Assembly (NCBI GenBank): GCA_033439795.1
Contig: JAUTDP010000005.1
Location: 2,695,001-2,759,000, forward strand
Source: Sordaria brevicollis
Lineage: Eukaryota > Ascomycota > Sordariomycetes > Sordariales > Sordariaceae
Length of the DNA: 64,000 nt
Reading direction: 5' to 3'
This document shows positions 41,101-51,109 of this stretch, in pieces. The notes below the pieces were generated by a model, which was not told where the DNA came from, ran no database searches, and was given only the letters and a program-made list of their open reading frames with translations. A program made the translations under genes and the position numbers. Position 1 is the stretch's first letter. Each line of letters begins with the position of its first letter.

Positions 41101-44100
41101 AAAGGATATAATAAATAATATTATAAACGGTAAAGGGGAATAGTATAAATACTTTTTACTATTATTTATTTATTTATTTATTAATACGATAGCCGATAAT
41201 ATTAATTCCGATAAGGATAAGGAAACTACTATTTTAGTAAGAGTATTAAATTTAATAAGGGATTTTAGCCGGGATATTCCTATATATAAAAAAGTCTTTA
41301 AATAAATTTACGTTATTAAAATTACCGAGGAGGATATAAAGATTTTTTTAGAAAAGAGTAATAAATTTACTAAATCCAACGACGAAATTAAGGCTAAAAT
41401 CCTAATTAAATATTATAAGAATATCGAAGCTTTCTTTCCCCGTTTAATAAAAGAAATTCCGCTATATTACGCCTATAATTATAAAATCGAATTATTATTA
41501 AAATAATAGCCGTTTAATATAAAGCCCTAATGTATTACGTTTATTAAAACGGCCGTAATTAAAAAGTAAATTAATATTAATTTCTAAAAGAAATTTATCC
41601 GGCCCTCCTAATCCGCCGCTATAGCCCCTATCCTTTTTATTAAGAAATTTAGTAACGGAATTTGTATTTACGTCGATTATTACGGTATTAATAATATTAT
41701 TATAAAATCCTATTATTTATTACTATTAATTAAAAAAATATTCGATATTATTTATAAGGCGAAAATCTTTATTAAATTCAACGTTATTATTATATTTAAT
41801 CGTATTCGGGTTAAGGAGGGATACGAATAATTTATAGCGTTTATTATTTATTTCGGCCTTTTCGAATTAATAATTTACCCGTTCGATTTATAGGGTATAT
41901 TAAAGACGTTTTAAAATTATATTAATAATATACTTTATAATATTTTAAACGTTTATATTACTATTTATTTAAATAATATTTTAATATATTCCGATAATAA
42001 AAAAAATTACATTTATTACGTTATAGAAATTTTAGACCGTATAATTAAAATAAATTTCTAATTCGACGTTAATAAATATAAATTTTATACTATTTATACG
42101 AAATATTTAAATTTAATTATTATTCCTAATAGTTTCGAAATAGACCCCGAAAAGGTCGCCGCGGTTATTACTTAAGAGGCTCTAAATTTTAAGCGCTCTT
42201 TCTAACGTTTTTTAAATTTCGTAAACTTTTATTAACGATTTATTAAATATTTTTTTATTATTATAAGACTATTATACGAATTTATAAAGAAGGATATAAA
42301 TAAAATAATATAAATATAGACCGAATAGTATTAGAAATCGTTCGACGCTTTTAAGAAAGTATTTATTACAAATCCTATTTTACGAATTTACAATTAATTT
42401 AAATAAATAATCGTCGAAATTAATATTTCTAATTAAGTATACGGCGGTATTCTTTCGTAATATAATAACGAAAGTATTTTACGCCTAATTATTTACTTTA
42501 ATTAATAATATATAACGGCCGAAAATAATTATAATATTTATAATAAGGAGTTATTCGCTATTATTAAAGTATTAAAAGAATAGAGGCTAGAATTCGAAGG
42601 CGCGTAATAATTTTTCAAAATATTAACGGATTATAAAATTTTAAAAATATTTATTATTAATAAATAATTCTCCTTTTAATATATACGGTAATTTTAATTT
42701 TTATTATAATTTAATTTTACGATTAAATATCGATTAAATTCCTTCTAAATCCGATTTAACGCCTTTAATTATAAATTAGAGGATATTCCTTACGAAGGAA
42801 ATAAATATTTATTCGCCTGTAATAAAGTACTTTTCGATTAGAATATATTTATTAATAGGGTTTAAGTATTAAATAATATAAAAGCGGAAGCGGATTCCGA
42901 AATTAATGTAAGTACGTATTATCTTTACGATTTAGAAATCTTTAATAAAAAGTTTATAAATAATTTTATTACCGAATTTTATAAGAAATTTATCTTTTTT
43001 ATAAACTTTTTAACTTATTTTTAGGATTTTAAACGCTACGCTTAATTTAAAGAAGTACGAAAATAAATAATAAAGATTATATTTATAGAGTGCCGAACGG
43101 TATAAGGGCGAATTTATTATTGTAGTACTATTATTATTAATTTAAAGGATATAGAATTATAATTTTAATTAATTTGCCGTATTTATAATACCCCTTTTAT
43201 TAATTATTTAAATTGTAAGAAAACTTTTTATTTATTATTTCGTTTATATTTTTAATTAGGGATATATTAATCGGTTTATATTTATTATAAAATATATTTT
43301 TAATACGCTAAAATTAAATTATTATACTACTCTCCTTATAAATTATTAAAATTATTAGGCGTCCCTTTTACCGCTTGGAAGGAGATTTCTATCGATTACG
43401 TTACCCTTCTTACTTTATATTTACATTATAATTAAAAATTCAAATATATTATTATAATAATTAATTATTTTATTAAAATACGTTATTATATTCCTTATAA
43501 GACCTTTATTACCGAAGAATTGGCCGAATGTTTTATTAAACGGGTATATAATTTATATAACCTCTCCGATTTTATTATTTCCAACCGCGGTACTTAATTT
43601 ATTTCGATATTTTAACGCATTTTATTAATACGGTTAAAAGTTATATTAAAATTATCTTCCGCTTTTTATTTAATAACGAACGGTTAAATTAAATGTATTA
43701 ATATAAAAATAAAATAATATTTAAAAATATATATTATTTAAATATAAAATAATTAAATTAATTAATTACCATTCGTAAAATTCGTTAATAATAATTAAAT
43801 TTCCAAAATAATTAATATCTCCCCCTTTTTTATTAATTATAATTTTAACCCTTATATAAGCGTCGAACTAGTAGTACTTTATCCCCCCGAAATTTCGGTA
43901 ATATAGTAGAAAGAGTATTTTAAAGCCTATAAAATCATTAATCGTTTTAAGGAAATATTCGATTATATTATAACGAATGCCCGAAAAGTTTAATAACGTT
44001 ATAAGGATAATATTAATACCCAATAGTTAAACGCCCCGGTATATAAATTAAAAAATTAAATTTTATTCGATATTATTAATTTCGATTTTAGCCGCCCCTA

Positions 44101-44747
44101 TACTAAATTAATACCGCTTTTCGAAGGGCCTTTTACAATTACCGGTACCGGTACTTATACCATTACGCTCGAATTCCTTAATAATATAAAATATAGCCTT
44201 ACCTTCTATATTAATAAAATTAAACGTTAATTAAATAATAAATTATTAAAATAATTATAATTAAATAAAAATATACGAACGAATTATAATCGGACTTTAA
44301 GGCGTACCGATAACGGTAAGGAGTAAATTGAATAGGAATTTATTAAAATTAATGGTTATAAGAAGGAGGGCCGTTTTTAGGAATATTATATTATATAAGT
44401 ACCCCTTTACGCCCTTAATTAATAATTAAAGAATAACGTTTCGATATATCCGGAATATATACGCTAATTCTACGAAGAAAATTTAAATGCTTTAATATTA
44501 TTATAATAATTCGAAGAAGAGAAGAAGCGGAGGAAGTAGGAGGTATAAGAAGCCTAGGAGGCGGGAAGAATACGGGAGGATACGGTTATAGCGCCGGAAG
44601 AGGCCCTAAAAATAGAAATAGAGATATAATAAGAGGAGTATAATAGGAGGAGGAGGTTACCGCATTTAAAAATAACGGTTATAGAGACTTTTTTAATAAA
44701 AATTTCGATTATTTTATATAATAATAATTAATTATATAATTTCTTTT

Positions 44748-44757
44748 AAAGGGAGGT
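44748..44757 (+). other. Polypurine tract of the retrotransposon
   Basis: AAAGGGAGG immediately precedes the 3' LTR, where plus-strand DNA synthesis is primed. Purine tracts lacking CA/TG steps escape RIP, which may explain why it is preserved. Confidence 0.7.
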
Positions 44758-44759
44758 AA

Positions 44760-45065
44760 TATTATAAACCTAGCCGTAATTATATATAATTAATATATTA
44801 TTATTACGTATTTATATTCGTATAATAGTCGTTTCCTAAGATGTATTACTATATTCGGGATGGTTCCGCCCGTACGGGATATTACGTTATTATTCACCGC
44901 TTATATAATTAGGGTTATTTGACCGTACGTAACTAGCGCGTTCCCGTCGCGCCCTATAAAGGGCGGGCCTCCTACGCACACTTTCTTCCTTTCCTCTTTC
45001 TTCCTCTGTGCAATTACATATATCTACATCTACCACCTACCCTTGTATTGACTGTCCCTGTGATA
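44760..45065 (+). repeat. 3' LTR, 306 bp, RIP-mutated mainly at its left part
   Basis: Pairs with 37811-38116. Its first part is AT-converted (TATTATAAACC against TATCACAGGCC), whereas its last ~120 bases are nearly untouched (for example GACTGTCCCTGTGATA against AATTATCTTTATAATA in the 5' LTR). Confidence 0.92.
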
Positions 45066-46184
45066 CGCAGGCAGTTCTTCTCCATTTCTTCTGGAAACAA
45101 CTGCTTGACCTTTTCGCGCAATGCGGTCAAGGCGACGGCGTTGATGACATTGTCTCACGTGCATGCACTCTCTCCTACCCTTTTTTGGCTTGTTCGCAGA
45201 TTGCCAGTCTACTGGTAGTTCACAAACATTTTATCGCTCGCCGTTTCTCGTCTTTCTCGTTACTTGTGCTTGTACTACCTTTCATGCGTGCTTCTTCAAA
45301 CATGGTCCTGTTTGGTCTGCCCGTGGCAAGCTTACAATCTTCCCAGCCCTTGTGATTCTTCGGATCTTCCTCCTCCTTCCACTCCCATCATCTATTACCC
45401 GTGTGTGAAGCCGTTCCAGTCTTTCATGTCCACAAAGATAATGATCTATGGCCGTCGTTGAAGGAAAGCTCCAAGACGCCGGTGTCCCTGATGGTTCACC
45501 AAAGCCTGTGCGTATATCTCATTCTCGTGTGCTCAACTTCGGCACGCCACTTCACCCGATCCTTTTTGAAGATTTCCATTGACACAACTACATTTCAGTC
45601 TTCATACGCTACCTTTCATGAACGGACTGAGACCGCATAACGGCCTTGTGTTGGGATCTTTCCGCCGCGTGGAGCTTTGGTGAACTTTCGTCGCCGGTCG
45701 CCATTCAATCCCTTCATCAACTCACTTTGATCTCTGTTTTCAACAACACAATGTATCGGAAGGTGATATAACCAGTGAGTTATCGTTACTTCATGCCCTT
45801 TCTCTTTGATTTATCTATCGCTGACAGTTTTGAGCACCTAACAGCCGCTCAACCGATACTCATGACACCTCACCGACCGTATCAACAGTCACAAAGTTGA
45901 GAGTTAGCTTTGTGGCATACATAAAGTTGGACGAGCCTTGTAAAATCTCACTGACATTGGAAGTCTGTGCGTTCTGCCGCCCTTTCACCCGTTTTGTTCA
46001 TTCACTCGGGCGCCCTCTGCACGCCGCCTTGTTTGGCTCCTGTTGATCGCGCATAGCCTTGTCTGGTACCTCTTCGTGCCCCTCCATCAATCACGCCCGA
46101 AACCTTTTCCCTTACTGTTGCTCAACATCCATCAGCAACAGAACAGACCCAACAAGAAAGGAATTCCCCGTTGCGACTCCTCAG
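45066..46184. other. Right target duplication and intergenic DNA
   Basis: CGCAG at 45066-45070 is the right target duplication. After it the base composition returns to normal at once. Short frames at 45.0-45.6 kb, partly inside the LTR, have no conserved motif. The end is the leader of the gene at 46185. Confidence 0.5.
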
Positions 46185-47315
46185 ATGAACGCGGCCAACG
46201 AAAACATGAACAGATCTCCGAACTCGTCAAACCGCCAGTCTGTGGACGACGGTAAATCCGGTCCACTCGACGCGGTTGCCCCAAATCAGAATTCTCGCGA
46301 TGAAGTGGTCTTGGAGTTGAACGAAAACAAAGAGGTTGCTCCCAACCCTGTTGTCGGTCAGGTACGCGTCGCTATAATTTTTTCCCGTCGAGCCGTGTGG
46401 CCGTAGGCTTGACAGTGCCTCGTCGTTTCTTGTAACTAACTTTTTCAACAGGGTCACGAGCGCAGCAACCAAGAGCAACAGGTCAACAGAAAACCTATTC
46501 GTCGACGCCAACAACCGGTTCCCATCCTTCCTCGACCCCCGTCGAGCGATCTTGCCGCCGATAAATCCGTGAACGAGAACCAACGGCCTGCGATACCACC
46601 CACGCATCAGCCTGTCAACAACCAGGACGCGGAAGACCTCTTTGACAATCCTCCAAAGTGGTATCTTGCTTCCGTCGAAACGTTTAAACCCTGTAGCAAA
46701 TGCAAGGCCAGGCACGTCCACTTGCAAAATGCCAGGACCTGTCGAGAGTGTCTCGACGACAAGATACACAACAAACTCCGTAGGATGAACGAAATCCTAC
46801 ATAGCGGCCACTACTACTGTGGCACTTGCTACATTCGCGAAGCCCAAGGCCCTAGTCTTCCCTGCACCATCTGCCGTGACAGGAGATCTGCGGCGGACAT
46901 TCGGAAGAAGTGTACCTTCCACCTTCAGGAAGCTCGCGCTGGATTCACCACCGTGCTCGACGCCACGGCGCATGCCCTGGCTGCACCCACGAGTGAGGAG
47001 GCCAGTATTGAGTTGGGAAAAGCCTTCTTGGCGTCCACATCGTCCTTTGAGATCCTCCAGAAAACCAGCCAGTTTTTCTACCAGCTGGTTGTCATTGATC
47101 AGGCACAAGCAGACGAGGTTGTCCCGGATCTCACCCTCGCCTACGAACAGTTGACCGTGGCATCGAAAGAAGCCTCTCGGGCTTGGGATGTGATCCAGGC
47201 ACGGTTTGCGGATCAACATACTGCCCAGCAGTCCGCCGATGCAAATATCCAACCCGGACAGCCTCCTGTGGACGGCCCGGCCTTGGTTGACGCCACAGAG
47301 GAAGAATTACAATAA
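46185..47315 (+). CDS. CxxC-module protein (family B relative) with helical C-terminal half
   Basis: Two exons, 46185-46361 and 46452-47315, 346 residues. The 90-nt intron has donor GTACGC, a GTAACTAAC branch and acceptor TTCAACAG. Function not recognised. Residues 1-150 are polar and disordered. Two CxxC pairs follow: CSKCKARHVHLQNARTCREC (C-x2-C-x12-C-x2-C) and CGTCYIREAQGPSLPCTIC (C-x2-C-x11-C-x2-C), most likely binding zinc. The second is followed by RDRR, as the family B unit ends in CWDCYCK..RR. The last ~150 residues are predicted helical (ATAHALAAPTSEEASIELGK). It sits about 1.1 kb from the retrotransposon. Confidence 0.72.
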
Positions 47316-48198
47316 CTGGAGCGGCCGACGACGATCGAGCGGACCGAATGACGGCCAGACTTGCCACTACAATTAGCCATAAGAGTGAAGTTATTGTGGG
47401 CATAGGCGGAGATTGAAGCAAGGCATGAAAGGACCTTTTCTTGGGGAGAAGCATGATCTAACTGATGGTGGTTAGTGACCACTGGGGTTGCCTTTCAGAT
47501 TCATCTCGAGATGACTCTAGCTCTTTTCTGTTTCAGTATCATTGCTCTTTGTCGGCTACATCTCTACATAACCCAGAGAACAAAGCTGCTCTCCTAGCTA
47601 GCTAGTGCTGTCTACTAGAGGTACTTAGCCCCAACAACATGAAGTCTTTTATTGTGTTTATATCCCGCCCTGCTTTTTTTCTATCGTTTATGCTCTATGA
47701 TAGGTGTTTTTCTTGCGTATGTCCTGTATTGTGTGTGAAGTTGCACTCATTGGCTGCAAGGGGTGCTGTGAGAAGTTCGGATGACAGATAATGCCTTGCT
47801 CCATTGGAGCAAAGGGAAACTTGTCACTCTCGGATTGCCTAGTGACTAAAGAACCCTATACTGCCTTAACGTCCTATTGAACGCGTCCTTTACCATGTCT
47901 TAACAAAATCAATTCTTCTCTGGCTCGAATAGCCATATTCCCGCCCACTTTCATCCCATCACGCTCAATAGGTCCTCGCTTCGTTGTCGCTATTCACTTA
48001 GTACACCGCACTTTATTGGCAATCAACTGATTTCAGTCAAATTCTTATCGGATCGACTTTGCCTTCGAGTTAAATTACCAACTACTTCTCCATCTACAAA
48101 ATCGACTCTCATCACTCATTAGCGGTCCTCCAAACTCTTGCGCAAGTACTAAATCCTCTTTTCCACCTTCACAAGAACATCGCCAAGCGTCAAAAAAA
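47316..48198. other. Intergenic, no gene seen
   Basis: Nothing recognised apart from a CTAGAGGTAC word near 47616-47622 and a CT-rich leader before 48199. Confidence 0.5.
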
Positions 48199-48618
48199 AT
48201 GAGGGACTCCTGCAACAACTGCCACCTCCGCCAATATCCACTAGAAGCTCCTTGTTGCGCCACTTGTCACGACCTGACCATCAACAAGGTGGTTAGTCTG
48301 GCTAGAGAACTTCTGGGGCAAGCTTTTACCCTACTTGACGAGGCAAGAAACACTGTCCGTGTTGCCAGGGAGAAGAAGGAGGGCCTGACAACCGAAAGAA
48401 TTTTGGAGATGCTGCACGCGGCGAGATGTTCCCTGGATGTGGTCGCAAGCCTCCTGCGCCAAGTTCGAAACCTTCTTAGGTCGATGCCGAACATCCAAAC
48501 GGACGCGATGGACGCTGTCGAAGAACAGCTCTTGACGGCGACGGAAACCTACAGAACTGAGCAGCACGTTGAATTCGTGAGGAACGCGTACGAACTTCTC
48601 CGGTCGGATGGCTCGTGA
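48199..48618 (+). CDS. Small CxxC-module protein with helical domain
   Basis: Single exon, 139 residues, ATG after an A-run (AAAAAAATGAGG). Function not recognised. The N terminus has one zinc-type unit, CNNCHLRQYPLEAPCCATC (C-x2-C-x11-C-x2-C), matching the second unit of the gene at 46185 in spacing. The rest is amphipathic helix, for example ARELLGQAFTLLDEARNTVR and SLDVVASLLRQVRNLLRSM. It looks like a reduced paralogue of the gene at 46185 (single CxxC unit plus helices). Confidence 0.6.
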   Translation: MRDSCNNCHLRQYPLEAPCCATCHDLTINKVVSLARELLGQAFTLLDEARNTVRVAREKKEGLTTERILEMLHAARCSLDVVASLLRQVRNLLRSMPNIQTDAMDAVEEQLLTATETYRTEQHVEFVRNAYELLRSDGS

Positions 48619-49073
48619 AATCGATGTTTCGGACTAGATGTAAGTTTCTTCCGTGTTTGGGTTCTCAATTGAGACGCGCAGTTTCTACCACTTTGATACT
48701 GACGAAGTTGTGAGAGACAGGTCCTTGAGAAGGATATCGGCATCACAACATCTTCAGCACGGCCATGAGACATTCGGCCGGAAAAAGATTGCTCATCATC
48801 TTGCTGCTTCAGCAAGAACTATATCTAGCACAGCATAGCTCATACAGTATTTGACCGTACTAGATTCTAAATCGACAGTTTTTGTTTCATATAGGTCCGT
48901 ATGCTCTATATATCCTCGTTGAGTCTTTACCAAGTTCATACAGTGCACTACTATGGAGTGAAAGTTCCTCATACCCTCCTTATGACTTCGACTCAAGGAC
49001 CTTTCTTGAACCTTACGAGCCGGCAGCTACACTTTTGACCTCTTTCCAAATTCACGATCTCGTTGAATTCGTT
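48619..49073. other. Intergenic or decayed coding DNA
   Basis: No supported gene. A short frame at 48882-49100 runs up to the helicase remnant and might be its displaced upstream part, but no helicase motif is visible in it. Confidence 0.4.
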
Positions 49074-49842
49074 CGTTCTACTCACACTCTGCACGGTTAA
49101 ACCTTGAGTACCTTTCCAAATCCCATGCACCCTCTTGTTGTGCTCATCACCTAAGAAGTGAGAATACCTACCACGAACCCTACAGCAACCATCGAATATC
49201 AGGACGCATCACCGCAACTCGCGCGCAATCACTCCTCGTCGCGCTACCAACCCAACTGACCACAACCAAAGTCCAGATGCGTGAAGAAGCTCGCTTGACA
49301 TGCGTTCTCGCCGAAAACCCAGTTGGACAATACTTGCATGTCCTAATCCTCAACTGCGCAGTCAACGCCGCGGGCCTCAACCTACACCATCAATGCCACA
49401 TCGGCGTTGGGCTCAATTTTGTGTGGATCATCAACACGATGCTCCAGTATATGGGGCGTCTATACAGAGTTGGAAAGCAGAATGTCGTTGAGTGGTGGTT
49501 GCCCACCGTACACGGCACAATCTGCGACTGGAACGAGGAGAGGATCTTGCGCAAGGTTAGTTGTCATTGTACTCCGACCAGAGTAACATCTACTAACAGT
49601 CTGATTAGTGGATTCATGAGTTGGTACCTACTCTTGACCTCGCGGCGAAGGGTATTCCCAAAGAGGCAGGGCAATATTTCAGGACGCTGGCCGGCTACGA
49701 AGCCGCAAAATATCTCCTATCGCAGGATTCCAATCGGTTTGCGTGGGTTGCCGAGGCCCCTCAGAGCAACAGTGATTACTATTTTGCCCTGGCTGTCCTG
49801 GCTGGTTCGACCGGCCTGAGAACCGAGTCCGTCGCCTTCTGA
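49067..49842 (+). pseudogene. Decayed SNF2-type helicase, C-terminal lobe only
   Basis: In the frame open from the stop at 49064-49066, the translation runs through HRISGRITATRAQSLL, VLILNCAVNAAGLNLHHQC and MLQYMGRLYRVGKQNVVEWW. These match helicase superfamily 2 C-terminal motifs IV-VI of SNF2 proteins (..S..A.GLNL.., Q..GR.YRIGQ). An intron at 49556-49608 (donor GTTAGT, branch CTAAC, acceptor GATTAG) joins to WIHELVPTLDLAAKGIPKEA, and the frame ends at 49842. The N-terminal ATPase lobe is missing and upstream DNA has stops, so the copy is 5'-truncated and probably non-functional. It lies between family B relatives. Confidence 0.6.
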
Positions 49843-50163
49843 ACAGGGCCGAAGCCCTACTCAAACTCGCAAAGGAAGCAGTCAACCCAACTTTGGAGAT
49901 CTTTGAGGAGGATCTCGACGCCGCCATTAAAGGAAGAAATGGAAAGGGCCGATGGCACCCACGACGAAGCCTTAACCATTGTCAAAACTGCTCGGAATCT
50001 CTGGGCTCAGACAACCACGGGAGTCATCGACAGCGGTTTGAGCGACGAAATTACAAACGAGCTGGGACGCATGGTCGCGAAGGCTGAAGTTGTGTCTAGG
50101 ATGTTGGAGATGGGGTACAAGGCGGTGGTTGTTTGGTGGAGATTTCTTGAGGCTGTACGCTGA
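49835..50163 (+). pseudogene. Frameshifted remnant of the CxxC/helical family
   Basis: Just after the helicase fragment the DNA encodes CPGCPGWFDRPENRVRR and then helix-forming NRAEALLKLAKEAVNP and LEIFEEDLDAAIK. About 49935 the frame shifts by one base, and the helical translation continues as EEMERADGTHDEALTIVKTA to the stop at 50161-50163. Composition and helix pattern resemble the C-terminal half of the genes at 46185 and 48199. Only one CxxC-like unit is visible. Confidence 0.4.
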
Positions 50164-51109
50164 TTTGCGTGGGATGAGTAAGCTGGTTCTCTTAGTTGTT
50201 TATGATGTTCGTGGAAGGGGATGGATGCTGACTGCCAGGTGTTTGTTAGTGACAAGGAGACCATCGAAGCCATTTGACTGCGACAACGACACAGCACATC
50301 ATCCATCTCCAAAAATCCTCTTCAAGTTTCTTTTATCAAGACAACGACTTCCGTCACGACGGAAAGCACCCAAAGCCACAATTGTTACTACCGCCTGGAC
50401 CCTAACGACTTGTCTATTGCGGCGACCATTACCAAGGAGATATCAATGACAAGAGTGGGACCGTACGGGATGAGGGAGCGAATGAGGGTAGATACTTCGG
50501 GATCGTCGCCTGCTTTGGGGTGTTCATAGTCCAGTGAACACTCATTTTTTACCACGGTTATAGTTAGAAACAGCTACTGCTGTCGTGCATGTACGAGTGT
50601 ACGGTTCTTCAGTTTTCTGCTAGCTCCCCTTTTATTGTCTGCGCACACAAGCTTCATACTCCAGCTCTTATGTCCTTTATTTCTATTTTTTTCTCTCTTA
50701 TTTGTTGTTCTATCAACGCTTGTTCTTCTGCTTGATGGTTGTCAACCCCCCGTTCATACCTTGCTCAAGCTAGGTATGTACTTCTCCCCTTCACCAAGAC
50801 GCAAGACAAATAAGCGTTGCTGCACTTCCCTTCGGGCTGGCCATACGTCAAACGAAGCTCGCTCCGAGAAGAGTCTCTATGAAGAACATGTCATCATCGG
50901 ATGAAATTTGGCGAAGGATGGAGAAGTGTCTGAAGCCTTTCTGCCCCCAACATTGACGGACCACTTACAGGAGCCGCAGCCGTACTTATACATCGCACTT
51001 TCTCAACAGGTACATTGAGAGGGCTCCCCGACAGTTCAACTCATCCTATCTTCAACTGTCAAAAGGTAACTAGAGGTAAACTCTGATCACCCTTCCCAAC
51101 AAGTAAGCG
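50164..51109. other. Intergenic, no gene seen
   Basis: Short T/C-rich frames only. The part before 51110 is the probable promoter of the next gene. Confidence 0.5.

Larger units (their letters stand above)
37811..45065 (+). mobile_element. Ty3/Gypsy LTR retrotransposon, inactivated by RIP
   Basis: A 7.26-kb element with two 306-bp LTRs and CGCAG target duplications. No frame of 60 codons survives, but decayed landmarks appear in order. Near 39.69-39.73 kb there is a Gag zinc knuckle, Y-R-R-C-G-stop-S-G-Y-L, expected CRRCGQSGH. Near 41.96-42.00 kb there is the RT box YLNNILIYS, expected YLDDILIYS. Near 43.38-43.41 kb there is the integrase motif WKEISIDYV. A possible chromodomain-like stretch lies near 44.33-44.40 kb. 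RT before integrase and YLDDILIYS mark Ty3/Gypsy. Every change fits C-to-T on either strand; CA and TG are nearly absent while CG persists. A purine tract AAAGGGAGG sits just before the right LTR. Confidence 0.93.

Noticed and set aside
37811..45065. AT-rich block as a centromere or mitochondrial insertion
   Set aside because: LTRs, target duplication, purine tract and decayed Gag, RT and integrase motifs explain it as a RIP-mutated retrotransposon.
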